Shown here in pieces: positions 1 to 12,801 of a stretch of 64,000 nucleotides of DNA. The notes beneath the pieces were generated by a model. It was not told where the DNA came from, did not search any database, and saw only the letters and a program-made list of their open reading frames with translations. Where the stretch lies: NCBI GenBank assembly GCA_963920665.1, contig OY987266.1:749001-813000 (forward strand), read 5' to 3'. The position numbers and the translations under genes are program-made. Each line of letters begins with the position of its first letter. The stretch's first letter is position 1. The stretch comes from Straminergon stramineum (Eukaryota; Streptophyta; Bryopsida; Hypnales; Calliergonaceae).

Positions 1-1110
1 TGAGGTGAGGGGGACTAGGAGTCCCGAGCGATCAGAGCGATGTAGCGCTCTGATCCGGACGAATTTGGGTGTGTGTGATACATGCTTGGAAAGTTCTTGA
101 GAAGACGCTTCTAGCTGTCTAAAGAACGCATGATTTGGACTTGCGAGTCAAAAGTTATGAGCGTTCAAAGTTGGAGGTGTCCCGGTCGCGCCGGGAGTGC
201 CCTGGCCGCGCCGGGAGTGTCCCGAATCTTTGGAGGGCGATATCTTTGCGAGTACTTGTCCGAATGGAGCAAGTGAGTAGTCCATCGGCATCTACGCGTT
301 GCGTAGATGTCGAAAATGGGGTCGCATGTGCGATTTGGATCCCGGACCGCAAAGTTATGCCGGGTGGAAGTTCGGGAGTCCCAAACTAGTGCAAATCGGG
401 AGAAACGGGGTGGTCTTCCAAAACCAAAGGGTGTTTGGGATTCCCCCTTGACATACAAAGGGGGGGGGGGGCTGCCGAATCCCGCAGAGAGTACTATGAG
501 GAGGGGTGGTCTCCCTCCTCACTCCCGGATGGTGCCATGGTGAGCCTAAGTGGCCCCGAGTGGTGAGGCTAGTGTTGGAGCCTCACCACCACTTGTGTGT
601 TACCATGGAGTGCTTGTGCACTCGTTGATACCGGTTGGGTGGTGTCCCACTCCACACTAGGCCATAGTGTGAGTCCCGTTTGGTGAGTCCCGATTAGTGA
701 GTTCCGAAATAAGTTGGGTTGGACCTAGTGGGGAGTTGGGTTGGACCTAGTGGGGAGTTGGGTTGGACCTAGTGGGGAGTTGGGTTGGACCTAGTGGGGA
801 GTTGGGTCCCATTCAAGGGCGGTTAGCACCGATGGGAGTAGTGCCTCACCGAGTGCTTGGACATCAATGGAAGTTCCGCCCCATGTCATCAAATGACATG
901 CCCAGTGTCTTGTGGGAGTTAAGTATTGGAAGGAAAGGATTGGAAGTCACGGAGGAATGGGGAACCCCGTGACTTGAGTTGGAACCTAACATTGTGGGTG
1001 CGTGGCATGTGCAGGATTAGGAGAGTGTACACCTTGGTGGCACTAAGGTGATAAGTGTTTGGAAAGTGAGCTAAAAGGGGTAAGTGTTACTAAGGGGCGC
1101 GACAACTGTA
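1..1110. other. GC-rich repeat-like segment, possible LTR or retroelement edge
   Basis: This stretch is clearly richer in G and C than the AT-rich DNA that follows, and the change is abrupt near 1100. It holds a perfect 10-bp inverted repeat with a 6-base loop (30-39 with 46-55), a 6-bp one (11-16 with 20-25), two copies of a CGCGCCGGGAGTG direct repeat (about 188-218) and the 22-bp tandem array listed separately. No reading frame resembles a known protein. It is most likely the cut edge of a retroelement or another dispersed repeat. It truncates the element that begins near 1111. The class is not identified. Confidence 0.4.
712..808. repeat. 22-bp tandem repeat, four copies plus a partial one
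   Basis: Identical or near-identical 22-bp units containing GGGTTGGACCTAGTGGGG start at 712, 734, 756 and 778. A partial fifth unit begins at 800. Confidence 0.95.
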
Positions 1111-1517
1111 ATCCAAAAATGTGGGGATTTTGAACTTTGAATTTCTCCCAAACATTCAAAACATCTTGGATTGACATGAAATTTTTGCCAAAATAACTAG
1201 TCTTCAAGGGAAACAAAACCCAACAAATTTTTATTGAATACGAACATTAGATGAAGGAAATACAAGCCCTCGAAGTTGCATCCATCAAATGCAATTTGGG
1301 GAATTCAAATTGAACTTGTGGACTTCAATTGGCTTTCAAAAAATTAGTTCATCTTGGATTGATTTGAAACGTTGACCACACAATCTAGAAGTCAAAGCAA
1401 AAAATTTCCAACAAGTTTTATTGAATTTGGACATTGGATGCAAAAGTTACAACACTTGGAATTGGACTTGAAACTATGTGAGGACACTTTTGGTCCCTTT
1501 GGGTGTTTAGGAGTTAA
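1111..1517 (-). mobile_element. Truncated TTAA-ended element, reversed relative of 6544-7508
   Basis: Read on the minus strand, 1125-1517 follows the left half of the element at 6544-7508, including the repeated phrase about a fatty TTTTATTGAA.. core and the AAAAGTGTCCTC sequence near the end. It ends at TTAA (1514-1517). The other end is missing, cut by the GC-rich segment to the left. Confidence 0.6.
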
Positions 1518-2452
1518 CCGCTAACCCTCTAAAACTGTGTTCTTTTGGCAACATAGTAGTTTTAGGCAGCTCACTACAAATGGAATTTATTTTTTTGAAT
1601 TTTTCACACAACATGTGCCTGAGGAGTAGTGTTAAGACCCAATTTTTTTCATAACTTTTGACTTCATAGTTAAAAAGTCATTGTACGATATGTCATTTTC
1701 ATTGCTTGACAGCTAATTCGGGTAGCTCAAAAGAATTCTTCAAAAATCATTTTCTTAGAAACAAAAATTTGAAATTCATTTCCTATATTTTTTATTTCCA
1801 TGGAAAGCTTTTAATAATTCCATTTTCATTGATGAGATGAAAGTTATGAGTAGTTTTAGTTTGTAGGCAATTATGAATTCTCTACTCTAAAATAAACTTT
1901 GAAGTCCTTTATTTCAATCAATTTTCAATATTTTCTGAAAAAAAAAATCATAGGATGTAGATTTTTTATTCTAACATTACATCCATTGGGATTGGCATTT
2001 TTCAATTCCATAACTAAATTCTTAATAATTTTGTATTTTGAATCATTCTCTACTTCTTTCTACTTACTATTTTCTTCCTATATGTTGTACAATTCCAAAT
2101 GATTTGAATTTTTTCAAGCATGTAGTCAACTTGCCTTGAAGAATGAATCCAAAGAAGCACCACCATTTTGGACATTTTTTTATACAAATGTGAGCTTGTG
2201 AAGTGCAGCTACCCCATTTTTCACAGGGCCAAAAAAAGGGTTTTTTGTCCATTCAAATGCACATATCTTGCAATCTATACAGTGGGAATTTTGAAAATGT
2301 TTTCCACATCTTTTCAAACCATTGTACTACAAGATCCTATGGTTACATTTGTCTATAAATGTTTGTTTTCTAAAATTTGGTACTTGTATTAGAAATGGCA
2401 ATTTGGGGAGAGTTTTTGGAGAAAACATAGTAAAAAATCCTTTAGGGTTTAA
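1514..2452 (+). mobile_element. TTAA-ended non-autonomous element, copy A
   Basis: This copy aligns along its length with 60740-61675, including the GGCAACTCACTACAAATGG-like start, the ACATGTGCCTGAGGAGTAG stretch and a shared tail ending TTTAGGG(T/G)TT. It carries no coding capacity. The right end TTAA (2449-2452) is shared with the next element, so the two abut. The left boundary is at 1514 or 1522. Confidence 0.7.
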
Positions 2453-3269
2453 CCCCTAAGTGCCTAAGCCTTTCCAAGTGTGTTTTGACTATGAAAAAAG
2501 AGCATTGGCTTGTAGTTATCCTCAATGAAGCAAGTTGTGTTTTTTTCCAAATCTAACCGTATAGATGTTAAAAGAGTGTATTTATTAGTATGCATATCAA
2601 TTTTGAGTGCGAAATTTCCTAGGAGTTGTAAGATTATACCAAGGGAAATGTATATTTTCTATTTTTAGTATGTTGTCTTTGTCCACAATGTTTCAAAAAT
2701 TTGTATATAATTGTTTTGGGGGATTGGAGGTAACATGAACAACTTCAAAGAATGTTAGCACACTAAAATGCACTTCCAAAAAACTTAATTTCACATGATA
2801 AAACATCAAAATCATTTCACAATCCACCTTGCAATTGTTGAAATGCAATTTTTGTTTTATAATTAGAAATTGCAAATAGCTTCAAATAAACACTTGCTTG
2901 TTGAAATTTTCAATGGTGAAACTCCTTAAAAGACTTTAAATTTTTCATTGGGAACCTTCTCAAAGCAAATGGATAAGTACAATTTCTTAGATCTCAAATC
3001 AAATCAAATTGCCAAGCTTTGCATAAAGCTGGGAAATTAAGTAAAATTAGCAAGCTTTACACTCCACTTTTGGTACACATATGCCTTTGAAGACCTCTCA
3101 GTAATTGAATATGTACTTTTCTCAATGAAAAAGGAAAAGTTTTACATATTAACCTTCAAAACTGCCTGAATTTTTTTTTAACCGGTCACAGGAATTTAAC
3201 TACCTGCGTAGAAATGGGCCTAAAATTTTAGATCAAGCATATATGGTCATTTAGGCAATTAGGGGTTAA
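2449..3269 (+). mobile_element. TTAA-ended inverted-repeat element B
   Basis: The left end begins TTAACCCCTAAGTGCCTAA. The reverse complement of the right end (up to 3269) begins TTAACCCCTAATTGCCTAA, one mismatch in 19. No coding sequence was found inside. Confidence 0.8.
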
Positions 3270-3284
3270 GCATCATGCAATAAA

Positions 3285-3544
3285 TATTAGATGAGATGTG
3301 ACCTAAAAAAAGGTTGTTTCAGGCCTGTTCCCCAGTAGTGAGGGCACAACTGACAGTAGTTAGCCATCATAATTTTTTTTTGAAAGTTGGCCTTCAAGTT
3401 GAAAGAAAGGCAATTTTTTTCAAAAGAAATAAAATTTGATGTGGCCACCTCCCGACCACATTAGCACATTGCGATGGCACAATTCACCGAGTTCCGTGCT
3501 GTTGGGAACTTGCAACCCTCTATTTTGCCAAATCTCTTTTAATG
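3285..3544 (+). mobile_element. Small inverted-repeat element, family J, diverged copy
   Basis: It resembles the elements at 8169-8433 and 14095-14372. It shares a CAGGCCTGTTCCCC-like segment, a GTGGCC..ACCACATTAG segment and the ATCTCTTTTAATG right end. The left end is eroded. Confidence 0.55.
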
Positions 3545-6543
3545 TCAAGGGAAACTAGAAGATAGTTCTGGGACGGAGGGAATATTTATTATTTAGGTAG
3601 CTAGAATAGAATTTATGGAGATGGACAACTATTTAATTGTAAAGTTGCTATTAAAGTTGGTTAAAGAGTCACAATTTTTTGCTTTAAACTTTAGGAAACA
3701 AATCCAAATTTAGAGGTTGGATTTTAAGAGAATCTTCATGTGAACATCTTTAATACTCCACTACAAACCAACTTCTTAATATCATTCTCTTTGTCTTTGA
3801 AAGATGAATCTACCATGTTAAGTTTGGGGGGTTCTAAAAAACAACATGAATGTATAATTTTGCATTGGAAAGTTTGTTAGAATTTTTGAATAGTAGATTT
3901 GAAGTTGTCCATTGCCTTGAGGAGGGTAGAAGCTCACCATTCATTGTCCATTTGAATAAGCTTCCTATTGTCTAAATAGGAAAGATTTTGAGATACAACT
4001 TTGAGTTGAAATCCAAAATGTCATATAAGATTTACCCTTTAAAGGTTTATGATTTGTTTGAGAGTGTATGGAAAAAAATTTATAGACACTTTTGACCAAA
4101 TAGATTGCAAGAAATTAGTGTTCAAAGTGAAGAGTTCTTATTGTGCCTTGTTATACGATAATTTCAAACTCAGAATCCCCTAAAACTTAATTTTTTTGCA
4201 CTACAAAGTTTTAAGGTTTGAATCTCAATAATGGAAAGTTGAATTGAAAATCTATAATTTTAATTTTATTTCTAAATTCATCATTTTCATTCTTTAGAAA
4301 ATGTTAAAAAGTAAATGTTGGCACAATATGGAAAGGAAAATGGCTATACTCAACACATTGATCCAAAATTCTATTCAAGTCAAATTCCAATGGACAAGGA
4401 AGATAAAAGAAAAGACATGTGATTGGGTTTTGTTACAAACAAAAGATGATCACATAAGGGAGTCATATTGTAGACGTCTATAACAAATGCAAAACTCAAT
4501 TCAATGTGGTATTTAAAAACCAAATCAAATATTGATTTTCACTATATTGTTCTTTGTAAAGCACAATATGTTCTAAATGACCATAAATTCCAAAAACCAG
4601 TGAATTTTTTTGTAGGACACCACTAAAAGCTCACGCACATTAGAATTTATCATAAAGTTCATTGTGTATTTACAAATGGGTGTCAGAAGAAGGTTTAACT
4701 AAGAATAGTAGAAAAAGAAATGCAACACCAAACTCAATCAAACTTGAGTTTTGGTGCTCCAAGGAGTTTCATCTTGTGTTTTCTCAAACTCCGTTTCTTG
4801 GTCTTACAATGCACATACTTTACAATTATTGTGTCATATTTTTGAGCTATTAAAAGCCTGCACTATTGAATTGGTTCAAAATTACTCTAGAAATTTCCCC
4901 CTTGCACTTGATCCATACCTTTAGTTAGGGTGTTTGTTTTGTTTTGTTTTGTTTGTTTGTCATGGTAAGATCTTTTGGACTATGCGTCCCCTAGTCGCAT
5001 GCTTGGTACCATCAGAAAGCTCTTTGTGAGGAGGGGTGCACAATCTTTGTTTCATGGCATTTTGACCTATAATGTGAAAGTTATTGAGTTTCATAGGGAT
5101 TTTTTAATAAAAAAAATAGAAAATCACTCTTACTTCTCTTCTGGCTAATTGTGGCAACAACAGAGAGCACACTTGTACTATCTAAATCACATTGGCCTCT
5201 TATAATGATCTCATTTTCCACATTTCAAATATGCCTCATTCAAACATCATGATCTTCAAGATGCACCGTCCGATGATCACAAATTATTGTAGCAACATAG
5301 TACATATATCTATGAGATATGCGTGGTTTTTTTCTTTATGTAATTGAATGATTAAAATAGTCCAAGAATGTGCAAACCGTGAGTACCGAAGAATGCAGGC
5401 TACAGTAACCGGGTTCTCAAGGTTGAATCATGGATCTTGGCCAGATTCTCTTCTGCAATTCCGCTATTTAGTTTAGCTCTGTGGCACACAGTGTCACAGC
5501 TCATTAACTTAACTTACCGGTACTACAGAAGCTCTGAGAAGATATACAGGATTTTAATTCTTAATTTTACACACTCTGCACCAGCCTGAGTTGAAAGCAC
5601 ATTTTTGGGATTGTATTTCATAGTCTACTTTGACCAAGTTAGCATGAGTGTAAAAATTGTCCTCCACAAAGGCCCTCCATTGCTGAGCAAATGTGAAAGT
5701 GATGGGAGGAATGGTAGAAATTGTATTGTAATGGGGTGTTGGTATGGAGCTGTTTGGGCGCTATCTTAGACAAACGTGGCAAGCACTGAGTGCCATTGCC
5801 GAGACCTTTGGAAAGAATTGGTGGCAATGCTTTAACTAAAATGCATCCTCAATAGTCCTGTATAATTGCCCTGCCTAATGTAACTCTAACATTTCATGGC
5901 TTTGCAGCAAGAACTTGAAATTTTTATTGTTGGAAGCACATTCAAAAGTACTTTGTGTAGGTATAAGAAAACTCAAATTAAGACATTAGACAAAGAAAAT
6001 AAACTAATTCCAAAGCTCTATGAGGGACAAAAATTATAATAGTCTTGGCAAATCATGGTCACCAATACACATTTCACTATGATTTGGGTGTCCAAGAATG
6101 CGCCCCCAAATTTAATTTTCACGATTTGACTCAATTTTTGAGTACTTACTTCCTTTGTCTCGAAATGATCTTCCTATTGGACAAAGTGTTCTGGATTAAG
6201 GCTAAAATTAACATTTAAAAAATCCATTTTGTAGTGTAAGTAGGGTTTGGTGCCTTCCTAGTGTCCTAGAAACTTTGAGTTTCAAAACCCTTTTCAAAGT
6301 GTAGTTTTGGGTCTATGGGATTGTTTTAGAGTTATGGTGTCCTTCTTGATCGAACATGGTGAACCAACATCCAACCATTCCACATTAAGGTTATCTCCAG
6401 GTAATAAAAGCAAAAAATCCCTTGCCTCGTCATGAGAAATAAACTTCCCTTGCCAACTCCGCCATCACCCCCTCTACATGTTTATCATAATGAGTTCCAT
6501 TCTCCTTTGACGTTACCTCAATCCATAAAATGAAGCATTGGAC
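3545..6543. other. AT-rich intergenic DNA, no gene seen
   Basis: No reading frame here has coding character. A degenerate GTTTT microsatellite lies at about 4928-4963. Stowaway-like ends occur singly (GGGACGGAGGGAATA at 3567-3581, a similar inverted end near 6148) without clear partners. Confidence 0.6.
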
Positions 6544-7508
6544 TTAACCCCTCACTGTCGAAGGGGATGAAAAGTGTCCTCAAGTCAAATTCAAAGTCTT
6601 GTAACTTTTGCATCAGATGTCCAAATCCAATAAAACTTGTTGGAAAAGTTGCGCTCTCTCTTCTAGTTTGTGTGGTAAAATTTTCAGATGAATATAAGAT
6701 GTACTGAATTTTTGGAAGCCAATGGAAGTTCACAAGTTCAATTCAAGTTCACCAAAGTGCATTTGATGGCTGCAACTTTGGGGCTTGTATCTCCTTCATC
6801 CAATGATCGTTTTCAATAAAATTTGTTGGGTTATGTTCCCCTTGAAGTCTAGTTATTGTGGTAGAATTTTCATGCCAATCCAAGTTGTTTTGAATGTTTA
6901 GGAGCAATTCAAAGTTCAAAATCCTCACATTTTTGAATTAGAGTGAACTTTGGCATCTTGTTTCTTCTTCATACAATGTTTGTTTCCAATAATTTTTTTG
7001 AAAAAGTTGCGCATATTTGTCTAGTTTGTGTGTACAAAATTTCATATCCATCTAAGAAGTTATGAGTGATTGAGAAGCATTTTAGTAGGAGGAGGTTCAA
7101 TTTTTGATGTGTTTTTTGCGACTTTTCTTGCTGTTTTTTGACATTTCAAAGTCATTTTGCAGACACAATGTGTCAATTATATGATTTTTTTTTTCATCAA
7201 TGTGTTTGTATGCTGATTTTGAATCACTTATTAGTTTAAAGTTTCTTCATTTAAGTAGATTTAGAAACCGAATTTCGCCTCCAAATGTGTTTTGGGGAAA
7301 ATTTCAACATCCTTTTTCAACACTAAAACATTATAATCTTTCAATCTATGTGGTCAAATGACACCAAATTTGTTGCAAGACATCTACAACAAGTGCACTA
7401 TAAGATCGTACAGTTGAGATCTCTTAACTTATTAAAATTTATATTTATAACACTTCAAAAAGAATGTTGTTTTTGGAGCCATTTGGGCCTTCGGCGGTGA
7501 GGGGTTAA
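6544..7508 (+). mobile_element. TTAA-ended inverted-repeat element H
   Basis: The left end is TTAACCCCTCACTGTCGAAGG. The reverse complement of the right end (7488-7508) matches it except for T/C differences at two positions. TTAA occupies both boundaries. No transposase is present. Confidence 0.85.
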
Positions 7509-7669
7509 GTTACACTCCATCACATGAGGCAGTTAAGTTATACAACACTTGAAAAGAGACAACTCGAAAGAGTGACATCAATTAGTTGCGCTGCTTTGAA
7601 GGTGATGAAATAATTACTGCATTGGCTCCCTTCCTATGGGAAGTATGACCAGGCCCAGCTTGACAAATT

Positions 7670-8050
7670 TAAGGTAAGGTACACTTTGATCAATTGATTG
7701 ATTGGAGCCATTCTTAGTGAGAATTGTGTGAGCAGCTTTAAGATAGGAGGCTCAAACTACAACCAGGCATTAAAAGTGAACATGACAGAGAGGTACATTT
7801 TGCTTTCTTTGATGTATGAACCCTGCATATTTCAGGAGGTGGTTGCTTTTGATGACCATTGCGTTTCAACTTCAAAATTTGTAACTAATTCCACAGAGGT
7901 TTCAAAAAATGTGAAATGACTTGGGTTAGATGCCAATTCCATTTTTCTTCCTAAGAATATTTACTGAAAATTGTTTTCAGAAGCTTAGGTTCCCTGAAAA
8001 GGCAATGAACTCTTAAGTAGTTGCTTCAAGAGCCTCCTACCTTGTTGGAA
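7670..8050 (+). repeat. Dispersed repeat family K, first copy
   Basis: Shares the GACTTGGGTTAGATGCCAAT core with 8441-8830, 14039-14623, 21750-22004 (reversed) and 52355-52897. Its right end near 8046 (AAGAGCCTCCTACCTT) matches the family terminal inverted repeat. Confidence 0.75.
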
Positions 8051-8168
8051 GTGCAACATCTTAGTCTAGACGAATGACAAACTTTGGGCATTAAATGCTT
8101 TGGTGTGGAGGAGTGTGGCGTCATTTTAAATGTTTTGTGCAAATGAACCTAATTCATTGCAAAAGAGT

Positions 8169-8433
8169 CATTAGAGGAGATTTCAAGCCCATGGAGGACC
8201 GTTTTAGGCCTATTCCCTATGTTGTGAGGGAACAACTAGCCGCTGTTAGAAAAATTATTCTTATTTAAAAAAAAACTATTTTGAAATTGAAAAAAAAATC
8301 AGAATTTTTTTAATTAAAAAAAAATGACATGGCCAAACTTCGGACACGTTAGTCTATTGTTGCAGTGTAGTTCCCACATTCCTTGGAGTTCAAGAACTCG
8401 TAGCCCTTTGCGGGCTTGAAATCTCCTCTAATG
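8169..8433 (+). mobile_element. Inverted-repeat MITE, family J, perfect 22-bp ends
   Basis: The ends 8169-8190 and 8412-8433 are perfect inverted repeats, starting CATTAGAGGAGATTTCAAG. The element is 265 bp with an A/T-rich middle and no coding sequence. Confidence 0.9.
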
Positions 8434-8440
8434 GTACATC

Positions 8441-8830
8441 AAGGTAGGAGGTTAAGAAAGAGCTCATGTTCTAAAAGCATCCTATAACATCAAGGTACAT
8501 TTTGCTTTCTCATTGCACCAACATTGTACAAATAGTGTACATTTCAGGAGGAAGATACTTTAACTAACCACTATGTTTCAATATCAAAAATTCCTAACTA
8601 ATTTCATGAAGCTCCCAAAAAATATGAAATGACTTGGGTTCAATGTCAATTCCATTTGTCTTTCAAGGAAAATTTATTGAAAAATATTTCAAGAAGATTC
8701 ACCTCCCCAAATTCATTTTCAACTTTTCAATGAGTACTTTCTGAACTTCTTGCCCTTGGAGGTGTTAAAACATGTCTATGTTGAAGGTCTAATCTAGTTT
8801 TCGAGAGAAGATTACAAACCTCAAAAAACA
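8441..8830 (+). repeat. Dispersed repeat family K, second copy
   Basis: The AAGGTAGG left end lies at 8441 and the GACTTGGGTTCAATGTCAAT core at about 8632. The right end is not clear. No coding sequence was found. Confidence 0.65.
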
Positions 8831-9649
8831 CTTTTCAGTTAATCCTCTCTAAAAGACAAATGGAAGTTGCATCTAATGCACATTGATTCATGTTTTTTGA
8901 ACACTTGTGAAATTAATTATGAAATTTCGAAATTGGAATCACTAATGATTTTGAGTGTGTCTCAACTCTCAATTATGAAATGTTTCATCGTCATTGTCTT
9001 GCGAAACCCAATATACTCCTTTGTTTTAGAGGACACTTGTTACTAAGTTGAAGGCACCCATTACCAACTAGTGCCCCATCAACAATCAATAGGGTGCCTC
9101 AAATTCATGAGAGGTTGGGACTCATTTCCATTTTTCAAAAAATCACACATGTCCCTCATCTTGCATGTCATGCAATGTCTAGGTTCCAAAGTTTTATGAT
9201 ACATGTCCCTCACCTTGAGTGACTCTAAGCAACTAAGTGGTTTTGGAAGACTCTAGACATTGGTCATCAGTCCAACCCAACTTTTGGCTTTCAAAATTCA
9301 TAGTATTTTCAGTTAAAACAAGAAAATTATCAAAGTTTTTGCAATCCTTATCATTTCTATCATTGCACCTCTAAAAATATTTGCTTTGCCTTGCACTACT
9401 CCTAATCTTGTTCAAAATTGCTTATTTGATTAGTTATAGGTGCCTTCACCTTATCATGGTTTCAAATGGTACTAGATTATGATCTTGTATGCTCACAAAA
9501 ATTGATAGAATTCAAATGGAGAATATATGGAGAGAAACAAATTGAGGTAGAGGATTGTAGTGTGGGAAAAGCTTGGCGAACAAAACCCAAGAAATTCCTT
9601 AGTGGTGGTTCTTTTAATGGGGAATGGTCAATTAGTCTATCGTATTGTA
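8831..9649. other. AT-rich intergenic DNA
   Basis: No gene, clear repeat boundary or structural RNA is visible. Confidence 0.5.
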
Positions 9650-11870
9650 TCTAAGGTCACTTTTAACGTAGGATACTCACTCACTTTAATAATTAAAGAA
9701 ATAAAAGATTAATTTCATTAATTGGTTCAAGGAATGTGTAATCAAATTCTAGCCTATCCTAGTATTCCGTCCAATTCCCATGAATGCAAACATATGACAT
9801 GACGTCCCAGTCCTATACTAGAATTCTAATGTCAATTTGTCAAGGGTATGTCAAATAGTCATGGCTCCTGTTCTATCGACTTAATCATCCCACATATAAT
9901 ATATACATATTGCCACATACATGCAATTGCAATTCTTTAATTACTTCTTCAATTTAATCCATTGTCAACTGGTCCAGTAGCTAATTAATTAATCTAATTA
10001 CTACAAATGCAATTATGCAAAATCACAATTCTGTAAGGTCAATTTGTCACAATTATGCAAAGCATGCAAAAGTTAAAGTTCATTCCTGTAAATTATACTC
10101 TAGTCAATTAGACAGCTTCTTTCTTTCTCCAGCTCCATCCTCCCCCAGCAACGAGTCAATTAGTCCATTTTACAACAAGTTAGACTCTCACAGTTCATAT
10201 AAATTTGCTATTCTGTCAATTGGACTGGTCACTCTAACAGTATGGAAAAGCCATAATCTATTCCTAATTACTCATAATTAATGTCAATTGGTCAAGCACT
10301 TGGCTTCTATATGACCTAATTGTCAATTGGACATTTCTACTTTAATTCCAAATTTCTAATCCAAACTTAAACAATATCCTATCTCCTGTACTATAACAAG
10401 CTGACTACTTGACATCTCAACTAACAACCACAACAACCAGACTATCCCTTAAATATAATGGGACAATTTGCCAAATATCCTCCAAGTACTTGGTCACCTC
10501 ATCTACATGTCAATTTGTCCATTGTTCACATACATAAACCTCATCCATGATTAACTCCTTAACTTCCAATTACCTCTCACAAACTATTAGACTACAACAA
10601 TAGCCAATTTAACACCCACAATTGGACAATTGTTTACAATCTTGAACCATTCCAAATAATTTATTTAAATCCCAGTTCATACTGAATAATTACCATCATG
10701 CTAAATCAGAAAATAAAACTGACTGATCCTAGACCAATAGACTCATTACTAAACACCAAACCCTGGCTCACATAACCACGTTAGGAATTAAGGACTGTCC
10801 AACTTCATACTTTAATCTCACGCTTACATGAAGCTAACATTGTCTATTTGACTTCCCGAATCAGCCCATATATGGCTGATTACACTGGCTCCATCTGCCT
10901 ACACTCATTGACAAATTGTCTTACTTAACAATTTCAATTACTGTATACTCATTAGTGGCAAAACATCACAGACTACTTGTCTTCTACAATCTTTTTATTG
11001 ACTGTCTAATTGACCATCTTTATGATCCAACAATTCCGCCTTAATCCGGCTTACAAAGATATATTTTTTTTCTGAATTTAAATTCCTAACTCTCCAAGAA
11101 ATACCACTCTTTGGCTAATTGTCTTGCTCTCTTCACAGCCAATCACTAGCTCCTCATCTACTTGACCTACTTGCCTGCAAAACACGAAGACACCAGGACA
11201 AGTTCACCGCTCACAACTGTCTACTTGTCTGTGTCAACAATACTTAACTGCACTTGCTAATGGAAAGATGATTTGACAAACTCACAATTTATGACCATTT
11301 GACAGAACCAAGAAAAAGGAAACAAAAAGAAATATTGCATACCACAAGCTCAACTAAGAAATTAATGTTCTCTTTAAATATCCAAGTTGTTTGCACTGTA
11401 GCAAGACAATTTGACCAACCTCACAGTTCTCGACTATTGGACAGACAAAAGAATAGAAAAACATCCACCAATCCCTGGCTAAGCTGCACAACCAAAGAAA
11501 AGATCGCCAATCCCTGGCAATTAAACAAAACCTAGAAAGCCAATCCCTGGCTACAACATAAATAGATGAATAGACAATTGTATTAAACTTGAAGGAATGC
11601 ACAAGTACAATTGACAAAGGCGAGCAATCGTTGCAAACGCCGAGAGAGAGAAAAAAACACAGTCCACTTGCCTTTTGTTTCTTGGCCCGTAACTAACCCA
11701 CAGTTAGCTTCACTGTCTATTTGTCTAACTGCTCCGATCCTAACTAACCCTAACTCCCTATCCGGCTGTCTAATAGTCCTTTTCATATTAGTGTGTCTAT
11801 TTGACCTAATTCACATTCTATTAAGCTATAAAGCTAGCTTAATTAGTCCATTAGTCTTTTACTTTCAAAA
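9650..11870. other. G-poor tract dense in GTCAATTGGAC-like dyads
   Basis: The plus strand is strongly depleted of G for about 2.2 kb. Near-palindromic words such as GTCAATTTGTC, GTCAATTGGAC, GTCAATTAGTCC and GTCTATTTGACC recur every few tens to about 150 bp (for example near 9834, 10038, 10155, 10215, 10283, 10321, 10508, 10843 and 11796). Near 11470-11550 the word CCAATCCCTGGC occurs three times. No protein family was recognised in any frame. Its nature is unknown. Confidence 0.6.
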
Positions 11871-12592
11871 ATGACAAAAATACATCAAAAAGTATGTCTA
11901 CAAGGACTACTGCTGTATGGTTGAAAAATTCCAAGTTATTGCAACAATCTCAAAGATGAATATTCTATTTTGAAGAGAAAAGTCACAAAAGGTATAATAA
12001 AAGAATATTTTAATTTTTAGAATGTCATTACCTTTCCAAAGCATAAAAACAATTAAAATCATATTAACAGTAAAAAGATTGTTGGTATTGTTGCACTTTG
12101 ATTATTGTGCACCAACCAATTACTATGCTCATTTCTTTTTTTCATGAAATTTTTGGGTTAGATTTAATAAGTTTACAAAAAATGATTGTTGGAGTGTTGG
12201 AATATCAAATTGTAAATAGGTACATGCCCTTGTTTTTGGTTTCAACATACATACATCAACCTCTTTAAGGATATAAGTCATATAAGTCATATAACAACCA
12301 ATGGAATATATTTGTGAAGTAATATTTTTGATAAAACTCACTGTGCACTCTTGAATTTAATGAATCACTTTGTTAAATTTTGAAAGGTTGATAAACGTTG
12401 AAATTACAAATGGAACTCATGTCAAGTGCACAATAATTGATAGCACAAGGTTATTGGTGAGGGTATCATAATGTCAAAGTCACTTTGACAGTGTTGTTGG
12501 TGAACATTTGAACCTAACATGTTAGAATATTTAATTTGCCAAAATCACTCAATACTTTTGTGACATCACAATCATTTGTAGATGCACAATGA
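11871..12592. other. AT-rich intergenic DNA
   Basis: Nothing identifiable beyond low-complexity A/T runs. Confidence 0.5.
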
Positions 12593-12801
12593 ACTAAGGT
12601 AGGAGCATCCAATGGCATCAATGGACCTAATGGCATTACTTTCTAGGTGAATCAATGATTATACAACTTAAATGTAAGTACAACATAGATGGCTTATAAT
12701 TTTGTTCAACAAAAATAAACCATCTATAGTCCACCTACATTTAAATTATGAAATAATTACCATCTATAGAAATTGATGCCATTGGGTGCTCCTACCTTAG
12801 T
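12593..12801. mobile_element. 209-bp hairpin MITE
   Basis: The ends 12593-12622 and 12772-12801 are inverted repeats of 30 bp with one mismatch (starting ACTAAGGTAGGAGCATCC). The inner parts also pair (an ATGTAAGTACAACATAGATGG-like arm opposite CCATCTATAGTCCACCTACAT), so most of the element can fold on itself. Confidence 0.9.

Noticed and set aside
2441..2460. Telomere-like TTTAGGG/CCCTAAA words
   Set aside because: They occur as single words at the ends of TTAA-flanked elements, not as arrays, so they are transposon termini rather than interstitial telomere.
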